The position numbers and the translations under genes are program-made. The notes beneath the pieces were generated by a model. It was not told the origin of the DNA and did not search any database. It saw nothing but the letters and a program-made list of their open reading frames with translations. Of a stretch of 64,000 nt of DNA, positions 11,541 through 22,499 are shown piece after piece. This DNA is from Ricinus communis (lineage: Eukaryota; Streptophyta; Magnoliopsida; Malpighiales; Euphorbiaceae): positions 20,312,005 through 20,376,004 of the forward strand of contig NC_063256.1 of the NCBI RefSeq assembly GCF_019578655.1, read 5' to 3'. Within the stretch, counting starts at the first letter, position 1. The number at the start of each line of letters is the position of its first letter.

Positions 11541-11547
11541 AGAGAGC

Positions 11548-11584
11548 CACGTGGAAAGAGACACAGAGAGCCGTTGGGCACGTG
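11548..11584. promoter_or_regulatory. Two G-boxes (CACGTG)
   Basis: CACGTG occurs at 11548-11553 and 11579-11584, 31 bp apart start to start. G-boxes bind bZIP and bHLH factors in plants. They lie about 690 bp upstream of the TATA box at 12269 and could serve the gene that follows. Regulation is inferred. Confidence 0.45.
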
Positions 11585-12268
11585 ACAAGTCAAAAGAAGA
11601 GATTTTACTTGTTTTCCACATATTATCCACATTTTTAGCACAAACACAAAAGAAAGGCGAACTTTCATCTACAAGTTCTCCAAATAAGGCGAAATTTCCG
11701 ATTTTCCTCACCCAAGAGTACTTTTGGGGACGTTCTAGTAATTAGACAATCACATATTTTATTTATTTATTAGATATTTACTGAATAAAAGTACTTTTTG
11801 TATTTTATTTTCTACAAATATTATTTATTTTTACACATACTTTTGACATGTAAATATAATACTAATTTTATGTGATTTATTTATAATACATAACATATTC
11901 TAAATTTATATATTGTTTCCACTAATTTATTATTCTAATTGGAATTAGTTGATAAATAAATATTATTATTTTTCTTTTATTAATATATTATAATTTAATA
12001 CTAGCAAAAGTTTAAACATCTAAAAGTAAAAAATTGAACTTCTTTAAAAAATAAAGCAAAAATTGAACTTAGACTCGTAAAACTAGAAATCAAAGTATAA
12101 ATTAAGTCCCTCTATTAATTAAATATTTTGTTTTTTTGAGAAATCTATTAATTAAATGTTTGATCGGGTTATCCAATAGCATTGTCGGTTTGATTGTTTG
12201 TTTATATATCAACAGTACGTGCAACGTCAACAACCCCACTCCACTATCCAATATCTTCTCTCTCTTCT

Positions 12269-12277
12269 CTATAAATA
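12269..12277 (+). promoter_or_regulatory. TATA box of the Cys-rich gene
   Basis: CTATAAATA in a CT-rich context. Transcription would start near 12300, in pyrimidine-rich sequence that includes a GA tract (12331-12344). Confidence 0.65.
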
Positions 12278-12299
12278 CCAGACCTTCTCCTCTCTCCCT

Positions 12300-13020
12300 T
12301 TCTGCCTTCTTTTTTCGTTGATTTTTCTATAGAGAGAGAGAGAAAGTAGGTGTGTTTGTTTTCAAAGTTAAGAGTGGGTATTTTTTTGCTGTTGTTGTTG
12401 TTCTTGTTGCAGGTCAACCACCAACTGGATTGCTTCTTAGCTGTGCATTTTGCTAACTGTTTTAGCTTTGTTTGGTGATCAAGTGAGTATAATCTCTCTT
12501 CTTTGTTTGATTTATTTTTTATTTTTGTGCTTTATTTACGTGAAAGTTAGAGATTAAATTTCAGTTCTGATTTTGTCTTATATCAACGCTTGCTTTTTCT
12601 TTTTTCTTTTTTTTTTTTAAATTTTTTTATTCTCCAATTTGAGCTCAGATCTATTCGTTAAAATATTATATTACGTATAATTTTATTGCTTGCCTCATTT
12701 TTTGAGGTCAAATCTTGTTTGTTAATGATAGTTATTAATACCCGTGTGATCTTTATCTTCATTCATCCATGTTTCAATTTTGTTGTAATCTAATTTTATC
12801 ATTTCTTGTAATCTAAGAACAATAAAAGAATTAATAAAAATTAATGGTGGATTATAATTTTTTCCTTGTAAGAGATGGAATGAAGGGTAGTGTAACTGAG
12901 GAAATTATATGTGAAGAAAGAAAATAATTAAATAAAAAATTGAAAGGAGGTAAAACGGAAAGGAAAAGGCATGAGTCTTTGTGTGAAGCTTGACCACCAT
13001 GTTTCTGTTGGGCTTTGCAG
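12300..13020 (+). other. 5'UTR exon and 5'UTR intron of the Cys-rich gene
   Basis: The predicted non-coding exon is about 12300-12482. A good donor (AA|GTGAGTAT) lies at 12483 and an acceptor (GGGCTTTGCAG) ends at 13020. The intron is about 540 bp and T-rich, typical of plant leader introns, which often raise expression. The boundaries rest on sequence signals only. Confidence 0.6.
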
Positions 13021-13061
13021 AACCTTAAGAGTTACCAAAATTAACTGCAAGCAATCGAGCA

Positions 13062-13499
13062 ATGGAGATTTATGGAAAATCCATGGTGTCAGGTCATGCC
13101 AATGTTATTTTTCTGTCCGTTATTCTCGGCCGTGATGGGCCAGTTTCTGTCCACAAATGCGATTGGAAATGTCAAAACGAACATGTTTGTGGAAACATGT
13201 ATCGCTGCAAACTAACTGGACTCACTCACATCTGCGACAAGAACTGTAACCAGAGAATTTTGTATGATAACCATAGTTCCCTTTGCCGAGCTAGCGGTCA
13301 GATTTTTCCCCTTTCTCCAGCTGAGGAGCAGGCTGTGAGAGGAGTCCGAAGGAAGATCGATGCTGACAATTCTCCCACAGAAAACTGTTCATTTAAGCGC
13401 AGGCGAGATGCACAGTTTCATCCTTCTCCTTTTGAGAGATCTTTTTCTGCTGTCAGTCCAATCTGCAGCCAAGTTGGGGATGGCATGGATATGAGCTAG
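13062..13499 (+). CDS. Conserved Cys/His-rich small protein, function unknown
   Basis: A 145-residue intronless coding exon. The start at 13062 is the first ATG after the leader-intron acceptor at 13020. Residues ~25-72 hold a dense Cys/His cluster: HKCDWKCQNEHVCGN, YRCKLTGLTHICDKNCNQR, then NHSSLCRASG. The spacing C-X3-C-X4-H-X-C-X5-C and H-X-C-X3-C suggests one or two zinc sites. The C-terminal third is basic and low-complexity (RGVRRK; FKRRRDAQFH), possibly a nuclear localisation signal. There is no convincing signal peptide. I recognise the pattern as a real conserved protein but cannot attach a family name or role. It is the clearest host gene besides the thaumatin-like gene, with its own TATA box and leader intron. 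Confidence 0.8.
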   Translation: MEIYGKSMVSGHANVIFLSVILGRDGPVSVHKCDWKCQNEHVCGNMYRCKLTGLTHICDKNCNQRILYDNHSSLCRASGQIFPLSPAEEQAVRGVRRKIDADNSPTENCSFKRRRDAQFHPSPFERSFSAVSPICSQVGDGMDMS

Positions 13500-15840
13500 A
13501 TATATCTATTATTTAACTGAAATGACCATCTTCCTTTTACTCTTAATGTTCCTTTGCAATTTTTCCTCTTCTTTTGTCTTCTTTTCATGGAAAAAAATGG
13601 ACAAGTGAACTTAATGTGGACACTCTAATGGTGGACCTGATGAGTCCTCCTGTCTGTAGGAACAATATATTTCTTATCATAATGTTATGTAGCTCTTACT
13701 TTAGCATAGCATGACTTTGGTAGGAACATTGAACAGGCTCCATTTGCTTTTGTAACTTGAACTCAACTTAGTTTGATTCTAGCATATTACTCAATTCTGA
13801 ACTTTAATTACAACAGGGTGTTTTCAGGTCTTCTGTAAGACATGAATGCTGTGCAGTTATAGTATTTATATTTTGGGCCTGCTACTTCTTTCCTTTAGAT
13901 GTTTTCTTTTTCTAGTTCACTGTGGTTTGCTAGACATGCTTCTATAATGCAGATTTTGTTTATCAGTAAATGGTCCTGTCGGTATATTTTTGGTGTACTT
14001 ACTGGCATTCTGTTCCTTGCTTACTAATGTATTTAACTTTATCACTCTGCATTCATGTGTTTGCCTTTATACATTAATTCTCTGTGCTTTTTCAACATTC
14101 TTTTAATTCGATGGCTGGTTATGGCATTGATGACTATTTGGCACAGGATTTTGAAGTTGTTCAAATTGGGGGGGACCTTTTCCATTGTTATCTGGTAGAA
14201 ACTGAGCTTCTTTCTTTGCTTTGTGATGTCCAGTTTGTTGCAGGTTGAAGATTAACAATGTGGCTATTCATTGCTTTTATTTGGTTGTTGTTTGCTCTTC
14301 TTCTTTTTTTCTGTGTCTACTCTCCTGAAATGAGTTTTATTTTTGCAGGGTTGAAGTGTATGTGATTAAAGAGGGTTTAGATATGCTTTGTGCAATGATG
14401 AACTAATATTTATGTTTTAATGTATCTGAAATGGAGTTTGTCTATCCTTCTCATGTTGGTTATTCTTTTTTCTTGCAGTGGAGAATGTTGCAGCTTGCTG
14501 TTGATGGATTGAGAATGGTGCAGTACGTGCTATTCATCACTGTATCACGTCAGAGGTGTTTAAAGGTCCAATTCCTGGTTTTCTAAATGATCTTTGGCAG
14601 GAGGTAAGGGTGGTCATAACAACCAACAGAGCCCCTGTGCCTGTTTTACCTGGATTACCTGTAAAGTAAATATTTTTCTTGAATGTATGTTAATTCTCCT
14701 TTCACTTTTGCTATGACAGATAAATGTTAATTTAAGAGATCTTTAGGTTGTACTATGGCAATCTCAACGAAGTTCTCTTTTATGTCTAGAACCTTAAAAG
14801 CAGACAAGCTATTTTGGGAAGTGCTGACTTTACACAGGTTTCAGGAATCTATTTGAGAATAAAAGTCCACAGGGACAATATGCTCCAATGCACCAGTATT
14901 CTTTGCAAAGCTGGTTTTGTAAGCCACCAAATTGGTAGAGGCTCATGGGCTTATATTAAATTGCTGGTCTGAGATCTACTATTGATTGGTAAAGGCTCGA
15001 ATATACCACATATTTTCCTGGAGCTGATCTTATGTTTTATGTTCGTGCTCTCCTTTCCATTCAATTTATGTTTTAGATCCACATTGATGATACTATGGAG
15101 TTCCAATGGAAGGCTATTTGGAGCACCTAAATTTTAAACGACATAATTTGTAAATGAGCACTCACTTGTAAAGAACATAGTTTGTTATGTTAGCCATTAG
15201 CACTTGTAACAGCTGACTTTCATGTTCAAATACGATTTTTTACTGGAATTGGCTCATTTGAGTTGGATGTTGCTTATCTTCTTAAACGTAAGATTTTTAT
15301 TTTATTTTGTCATGTGGGGGCAATACATCACCTAGGGTACTAGTATATGGGCTGCGGGTTGCAGCCATGAAGAAGTGCAGTGAATTAGACTACTAAATTG
15401 CACCCCCATGCTGCCACCTGGCTACCCGCACAACCCTTTATACTTCATTAGGTTTCTTGATCATATGATTAAGGGGGTTAGAGAAGTCTCTGGCAGTTGA
15501 TCTAAATTTCCAGCTCCATTACCACATAGGATTGTTATGTTATAGATAATTAAATCCATCAGAATGATTCTTTTCTTGTTTTCCAAGGGAACAACCTTTT
15601 CAGATGCTGAACATTTATAGCTATTATTTATTTATCTTCCTTTTGGTAGAGAAAGCCTCCGATCAAGCTTTTCATATGACGTGATTAGTTTAATTTCCTT
15701 AGGCTGATATTGGGATTTGAGGAGAAAATTATATTCTTTTTTCCTAGCAATATATTTGCCTTTAAAAGAAAGGAATTTCTTTGGTGAATTTGCGGCTGAG
15801 AGGTTCAGCAAAGCAACGTAACCATTCAGTTTAGGATGTC
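13500..15840 (+). other. 3'UTR and intergenic region
   Basis: The first part is the 3'UTR of the Cys-rich gene. T-rich acceptor-like sequences followed by GGTTGAAG or GTTGAAG occur near 14240 and 14349, so spliced 3'UTR or downstream non-coding exons are possible. I found no further protein-coding exon. Confidence 0.4.
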
Positions 15841-15969
15841 CCATGGCACAACATTCTGCCTATTGTAGATTCTCCAGCCTACAATATCTACGGACTAGCC
15901 CTTGCAAAGAAAATGCCATCCCCATCTATCCACCCCATCCGAGTCTTCACAAACTTAAGAGTTGCTACA

Positions 15970-17069
15970 ATGTCAAAGAAAATATCCTGCATGATTCCAG
16001 GCCTCCATCTAATTTTCCTTTCGTTTTTCGTCTCCTGCTCTTACTCATGCACATTCACCATAACCAACAACTGTCCCCAGACCATATGGCCTGGTACCCT
16101 AGCGGGTTCAGGTTCCCCACAACTCGCAACAACTGGATTCCAGTTGGACCCTGGCCAGAGCATACAGATTCCAGCTGTTCCAGGATGGTCAGGCCGGATA
16201 TGGGCAAGAACTGGTTGCAAGTTCGACGTGTCTGGCGTTGGCTCTTGCCAAACTGGGGACTGTGATGGAAAGCTGGAATGCAATGGCATTGGAGCCACTC
16301 CACCTGCATCCCTCTTCGAGATAACCCTTGGCTCAGGCAATGACAAGGATTTCTATGATGTAAGCATTGTAGATGGCTATAATTTGCCTCTAGTTGCTGC
16401 ACCTCGTGGAGTCCAAGGTGGTTGTAATGCAACAGGCTGCGCTTCAGATATCAACATGGGTGAGAAACTGAGATCTTTAGCATTTTATCAATAGCTAAGC
16501 AAAAATAATATTCTCCATTATAGTTGTATAATTATTAGAATGAAGCAGGTTGCCCAAAGGAGCTCCAAGTGGTTGGTGGAGATGGTGGGGAAGGAGGGGG
16601 AGTAGTTGCATGTAAGAGTGCTTGCGAAGCATTTGGACTTCAACAGTACTGCTGCAGCGGAGAGTTTGCCAACCCAACCACTTGCCGCCCTTCCTTTTAT
16701 TCATCCATTTTCAAGCGAGCTTGCCCGAGAGCTTATAGCTATGCCTTTGATGATGGTACCAGTACTTTCACATGCAAGGCCCATGATTATGCCATCCTTT
16801 TCTGCCCTAATGCTAAGGGGTATGCTTTCATTTTCCTGCATCAAGATTGAGCTTTACATCATTTCTTAATGGGAGAAAATTTATACATTTATGAATGTGT
16901 CTGTTTTTTCCTTTTTTGATACAGGATTTCTGATGGTAAGTACCCTGCTGAAGTAGTTCATAAGTCCAGCAATCAGGAGGCTGTAAAGATGGCTTCTTCC
17001 TCAAACATCCTCCTACCATTTCCAATGTGGATTCTTCTCCTCATCCTCAATCTAACCCTGCAGATATAA
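15970..17069 (+). CDS. Thaumatin-like protein (PR-5 family) with C-terminal GPI-type tail
   Basis: Three exons: 15970-16459, 16549-16819 and 16925-17069. The introns (16460-16548, 16820-16924) are GT-AG and keep frame (phases 1 and 2). The start at 15970 gives a signal peptide, MSKKISCMIPGLHLIFLSFF, ending near SCSYS. An upstream in-frame ATG at 15913 would bury it. The mature domain starts TFTITNNCPQTIWPG and has all 16 conserved cysteines of large thaumatin-like proteins, including QQYCCSG. The acidic-cleft residues are visible: R in GRIWAR, E in SLFEITLG, two D in FYDVSIVDGYN, and D in YAFDDG. After the domain come a Ser-rich linker and a hydrophobic end (LLPFPMWILLLILNLTLQI), which suggests GPI anchoring at the plasma membrane or wall face. 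Family members act in pathogen defence and some bind or cut beta-glucan. Activity here is inferred. Confidence 0.92.
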
Positions 17070-17594
17070 ATTGGTACCTCAACAAAGTTGTTAGCACCAA
17101 GCATTCTGCATATCAGATCCTCACTGGAATGGATCTAACAGGTTAAAAGCTGACAAACCTTGCAGTGCACATGGCTGAGAATGAATACCGAGAACACTAA
17201 GCTTACGTCAAAGTTTAGTTGCTAATGTATTCCACTTGAAAAATGTTGCTGATTGGATTGGCACGGTGGTCTATATAAACATATTACTGTCGGCGGCAAT
17301 TTGAGTTTTTTTCCAAATTGAACAGATTTTTCTATTTACATACAAATATGCTGTATCCAGAAACAAAAGAAAATATGCAATGGCCATGGACTTTGAAATT
17401 TGAAACTTTAATGATGCATGCCTTCCCAGGAAAATTCTGGAAAGCAAAACAAACTCATGCAAGTGTGACTTCTATTCAACACCTCAGCTAGTGTTTAATA
17501 ATGGTCATTTGCAGATCATGATTTAGTAAATATGAAAAACAGTACGTGAAAAAAGAATTAATCAATGAAACAGGGAGAACGAAGTATATCGGTC
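17070..17594. other. 3' flank of the thaumatin-like gene
   Basis: Probable 3'UTR followed by AT-rich intergenic DNA. No gene was seen. Confidence 0.4.
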
Positions 17595-17948
17595 TCATTT
17601 CTTAGTCTTGGCTTTCTTTGGCACTTGAGCTTTCTTTCTTACTATCTTTCTGGCAGGGCCTTCCTTCTCCAGTTTTACCGCCTTTTGTATCCCATAAATT
17701 AACTATACTTGGAAAATGAGACATCAAACAAATCTTAAAATCTTCCTTTTTCCCTTTCTGCTTTTCTTCCTTCTTCAACATTTAAACATAAGCAAAAACA
17801 GACATTCGTAGGTCCAAAGGACAGCTTCAAAGACGTAAAAATGATTTCTTAGTCTTTCCTTTAGTTCTTCCACTGGTACGTTCTTCATTGCCCTCATCTT
17901 GATCAGTTTGATGAGATAAAGGTTTTGGCTTCTTCTGAGCCTCATCTT
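17595..17948 (-). pseudogene. Lys-rich terminal exon remnants of an unidentified minus-strand gene
   Basis: Two minus-strand segments look coding. One (17690-17595) ends in IVRKKAQVPKKAKTKK and a stop. The other (17948-17827) follows a good acceptor (TTTTTCTTCAG) and reads EDEAQKKPKPLSHQTDQDEG, then TSGRTKGKTKKSFLRL and a stop. Such basic/acidic tails are common in plant chromatin and nucleolar proteins, but no domain allows a family call. A possible further upstream exon near 18110-18090 encodes TYEADTE. A family B LTR begins at 18178, so the upstream part of the gene is displaced or lost. These may also be alternative last exons of a real gene. Confidence 0.4.
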
Positions 17949-18431
17949 CTGAAGAAAAAGAAAATTCCTTAAAGTGTTCCTACTCAAGCAAAATCATTAT
18001 AGTGAAGGACAAACTGAAGATAAGAGAAACTTGTGGTCCGAAATATTACAGAAAAATATGTTTTAAAGGGTCCTAATGTTCAACCTCAGTATCAGCTTCA
18101 TATGTATTATACTGTTGTTTGTTTCAGTTGAACTGATAGACCTATCTAATAGATATAAGAATAAAAAAATTGGCAAATGAGTCAACATTCTCGGATCCAA
18201 ATATTGAGGGAATTATGGAAAATTCAATGAGAAAATTATTATCTTTCTCGAGTCTTTGGAGGTTGAGAACGAGTAAATTTCAGTTAGATTTTGGAATAAT
18301 TGAACTAAAATTACTTGTCTAGAATCGATTTGGACTCAATTGTCATAAAAATTAAATTTGAGGGGTAAAATAGTAATTTTCGTAAGTTTAAAGACTAAAA
18401 TATAAAATTTTCTAAAATCTTTTGCTCCTCA

Positions 18432-18483
18432 AGCCAATATGCTCTACACAGAGTAGATTGGGTCAGCATAGAGCCTACCGGCT
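18432..18483 (+). promoter_or_regulatory. 20-bp-period near-palindrome array in LTR B1
   Basis: Three 12-mers begin at 18432 (AGCCAATATGCT), 18452 (AGTAGATTGGGT) and 18472 (AGCCTACCGGCT), exactly 20 bp apart. They are diverged forms of AGCCGATYGGCT, some 240 bp upstream of the LTR TATA box. The same type of array recurs elsewhere in the window. Confidence 0.6.
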
Positions 18484-19799
18484 CTACACAGTTTTAATTG
18501 GCTTATTTTCTGAATCTGAAATCGTCTTATGCGTATTTTGACTTAAAAAAGCCAAAAGATAACAAAATTTTAGAAATTTTTTTATGATAATTATTAGGAT
18601 TTTAAAATACTTTTATTTTCATTTTATTGGATATTAATGACTAATAAAGGAAATCTTTTTCTTTTAAATTTAAAATGAATATGAGCTTATTGTTGCCTTA
18701 GGGTTTCTTAAAAAATTCTACCTCTATAAATATATCTTTAAGTCCTAAGTTTAGGATTAGCAATTCATAGTTGGAGTTATTAGCAATTGTTATAAAAAAA
18801 ATCTATTATTAGCAATTGTTATAAAAAAAATCTATGTACTAAAACATAAAGCTTTTTGGTAACTAGACAATAAGTCACCAAGATAGAACTTAGATTAGAA
18901 AAGTCTTCTTATTGAATGACAAAAGATTTTCTCAATCCTAGACAACACTGGATTCTTACTCGATCTTCAATTCGACCGCCTTATCATTTTTGAAGACTTG
19001 CATATTAGCAATCTACAGTGATAACTTGAGAGCTCCCCCAAATCCAGCATCATCATCTTTTTTTTTTACTGGTTCTCTTATTTTTTATGATTTTAGAAAC
19101 ATAATTAGGTTGATCTTAGATGTTTAAAATGATTTACATGATTAAATTTATATTTTTTTTATAAATCAACATTGTTTTAATGATACTGGATTTTGAATAT
19201 GATAACATGAATGTGTTGGATTTTGAATATAGTACCATGCTTTTTATTAGAATGATTAGGGCAATATGTGTTAATGACTCGATATGTGGGCCCATGACTG
19301 GCACTAGGGAATGGGTAAGCTTAAGACCATCAAAACTCGTAGTAAGCCTAATTAGTCGACAATTTAAATATACATACATATACATACTATTAAAACAGCC
19401 TAGCATTTCATTCACAAATCTTCAGCTGGATGCTAGCAAATATTCTATAATTTGTGACAAACCAAAATCAAACCTAATATGCCAGGTACACTACTGTGGA
19501 GAGTCTAGAATTTAAATAATTCAAAATGCAAAAGTAGAAATTAATTACAATAAGCCCGAAGGAGAAGAAAGTCGGGCTGTCAAGTGAAAGATGACAGAGA
19601 ACCTAGCTGTCATCTGAAAATTTAAAATTGAGACTGCCAGCCTCGAAAGTGAGTTAAAATCATATAATCCAATAAACAAATACATCATTCTCAATAAAAA
19701 TATTTATTTAATCAGAATAACATATCATATTATATTAAAACATGTGTCATGCCATAATTCAGAAAAATATAATTTAAATACTTATAGTACAAGTGTCTC

Positions 19800-20080
19800 A
19801 GTAGAACCTTAACCCCAATATTAGTAGCCTTTCAGCTCTCTTATTCCAATAGGTCCGGCGCCCAAAGAGTAGAACCCTAACCCTAATATTAGCAGCCTTT
19901 CAGCTCTCTTATTCCAATAGGTCTGGCGCCCAAAGAGCGAAGCTCAACCAGGGTCCTTAAGTCTAGCCTGCTCACTTGATTCCCAAATAAGCCAGCGCCC
20001 AGAGAGCAACGCTCGACCAGGGACCTTCCTACGGCAGTCAAATTTTCACAGCCTAGAGAGTTGTATTCGACCAGAGCAAA
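19800..20080 (-). repeat. Tandem array of family A LTR, inverted copy
   Basis: About four imperfect ~80-bp units with GCGCCCAAAGAG and ACCAGGGTCCTT, the reverse complement of the array at 1100-1510. Confidence 0.8.
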
Positions 20081-20308
20081 TTTCAAAAATAACATTTTAC
20101 TATCTGTCTCTGATTAATACCAGTGCGTATGCGGTCCTGATGCAACCCATCAGGTGGTATGTTCTACTGCCGCCTCATCCCGAAATCACAATCATAGCAT
20201 CAATAATAATTATAAATAGTATAAATTGTAAGCAAATATAAATTATTCAATAACATATTAAGAATTAAATTTGAATAGCCTCGAGTGTAGCAAACATGCA
20301 AGTTATAT

Positions 20309-20310
<2 letters not shown>

Positions 20311-20346
<36 letters not shown>
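20311..20346 (+). repeat. (AAT)n microsatellite
   Basis: About 12 tandem AAT units, followed by imperfect AAT-rich DNA to about 20500. Confidence 0.95.
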
Positions 20347-20347
<1 letters not shown>

Positions 20348-22499
20348 TAACAATAAATATGATAGTAAAAATAATGATAATAATAATAATATTAATCATA
20401 TCGATAAAACAAAAATAAATTTACTAATAATAATGTTAATAATATTCATAATAATTATCAATCAAATAAAATTACTCATAATAACGATAATAATAATCAT
20501 AATAATTATTAATCAATTAACATCGTATTTAATTTAGACATGACAAAAGTACAGTTGATTATATGACTTTAAGTCACAGTTCTGCAGCGCTCTGCAGTTT
20601 GCTCCTATGCCTCAGGTGGAGCCGGCTAGACAAACATATTATCTATTCACTAAAATAACTTAATTAATAAGATATTCTTAATTTTTCTAGGCATAAACTC
20701 TTAGATTAGACTGTCTAATAAATTCAGACTCAAAAATTCTACCGAAAATTCGGCAGAACCTCTCATAAAATATGGACGTTTACCCCCCGTATAACGGGTC
20801 CAAAACCTGCTAGAAACACTTCAAATATTCCGCAATTAATTAACGAGAGTCGGGCCACCAAAACTGCATTATTTTTTTCCGACTCCGCAATATACCAAAG
20901 ATCACAATTAATTACAAACAGTCCTTCATTAATATTTATTTCACAACCAATCTACAAAATAGAAGAATAATTAATCATACTAATTAATTTGTAATATTTA
21001 TATCTATGTCATAATTAATTAAATCTAATTAAATTAAATTATTTATAATTGATAATAATAGCAATAATATTTTTTAAAATTATAAAATAATTTTTAAGGT
21101 CCAAATAAAATAATACCGAGCTAAAAATCCAAAATTCTGCACGTTCGGAAAATAACAAGGTCCGACAGTCGGTACTGCCAATGATGTTGGATTTTGAATC
21201 CGGAAGCGCCTATACAAAGCTTGAGTTGCGAGGAGTCCGAAAAGGTAGCTGCTTTTGCTAGAAACTCGCAAGAAGCCACTGGATCGAGGCTAAAAATTCT
21301 CAGCTCTGGCGAGGCTGCACACTGCTGCCGGTGGGGATGACGCGGCTAGGAAGCTCGGCTCGAAGGTTTTTGAAGGGCGGGGAGCTCATTTTCGGCGTCA
21401 AGCGAGCAAAAGGACAGTGGCAGGAGGTTGTTTCGATGGCGGCAACTAATTTTTCCCACGCTTGATGTCGGCAGCGGGGGGGAGGAAGGAGAAGGTGGCG
21501 CCGGGAAGGGAGGGGAAGAGGGAGAGAGTGCCGGCGGCTGGTGCGGAAAGGAGGGGAGGCTACCGGGGGGGTGGGGGAAGAAAAGAAGAAATTTCTCCTT
21601 TTGTAAATTATTTATTTATTTATTTATTTTTATTTTTATTTTATTTAATTAACTTTTTTAGGTACTACAACATGATTGATGTCTTTCTATAAATGATTAT
21701 ACGATTGTATTAGACTTCTAGGTTTACATATTCAAATCTAGGATATGCCATGTGAAATTTTCTGGTAAGTTTATTCTTTTCTATGTTTGTGTTATCTTCT
21801 ATGTGTTTTGGTCAATTTCAATTCATTTTTATGCCTTTTATTTCAGTATTTTGAGTTTTTAATTATTTTTTGATCTTCTGTGCATGTGAAATCGACTCCT
21901 AAGCGTGAGAATTCGAAGAAAAGTAGCAGAACCGACCTGACCAAGTCTTAGAGCCGACCTACTACTGTGTAACACCCGGAATTTTTATATATTTAATAAT
22001 GAGTTTTTATTTAAGTTAATTTTAGCTTCATTATTATGGGGTTTAATTTGAAATGATTTAATGAAAAATTTAATATTAATCAAATAAATGAGTTATTTTC
22101 TATACCCAATTAGTTTGAAATTTTAAGAAATTATTCAAGTAAATTATTTGAGAAATGATTATATTTTGGTTATTCAAATTTTTTTTTGTGTTAGGACTAA
22201 ATTGGAAATTTATTTTGGAATAAGGATTGAAAGTATAATGTTATTTTTATGGGGTTTTAATGGAAATTTGTGAGCTTGGTATTTTTGTAAATAAATATAT
22301 GGGGGTATTTTTGTAATTGTGTATTTTCAATAATTCGGATTTGGCCCAAATTAAATAGTTAGGGGCTTAATTGAAAGGCTAAAAAGAAGTTTGGGGGTTA
22401 AATTGGAATTCTGCAGGATGAAATTGTAAGTAATTAAGAAAGTTGAGGGACCAAGTTGTAATAAGAAAAAGTTCGGGGGCCTAATGTCGATATTGAAAG

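Larger units (their letters stand above)
19269..21669 (-). mobile_element. Family A solo LTR, copy 2, with target duplication
   Basis: Inverted relative to copies 1 and 3; about 2.4 kb. On the + strand it opens TGTTAATGACTCG (the inverted LTR end) and closes GGTACTACA (the inverted LTR start). Flanking 5-mers are ATATG (19264-19268) and ACATG (21670-21674), a one-mismatch duplication. The undisrupted site is preserved in family B LTR copy 2 at 29501-29514 (GCAATATGATTGAT), which confirms the boundaries. It contains the family's tandem array (19800-20080) and a GC-rich block (21290-21580). Confidence 0.82.
18178..21967 (+). mobile_element. Family B (Tat-type) LTR, copy B1, split by a solo LTR
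   Basis: 18178-19268 and 21675-21967 align in order with the family B LTR at 28455-29830. Shared landmarks are the start region with AATATTGAGGGAA, a near-palindrome array (18432-18483), a TATA box (CTATAAATATATC near 18725) and GCATGTGAAATCG near 21880. The stretch 19269-21669 is a foreign family A LTR. The end of B1 beyond 21967 is missing: another family A LTR follows, then gag sequence. Confidence 0.75.

Noticed and set aside
12136..12321. 61-codon frame across the TATA region of the Cys-rich gene
   Set aside because: Overlaps the promoter and predicted transcription start; the peptide lacks any recognisable feature.
15632..15844. 70-codon minus-strand frame upstream of the thaumatin-like gene
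   Set aside because: No family motif, no splice or promoter context; probably chance.
16041..16432. Minus-strand frames (101 and 125 codons) within the thaumatin-like gene
   Set aside because: Antisense shadows of exon 1, which has clear domain evidence on +.
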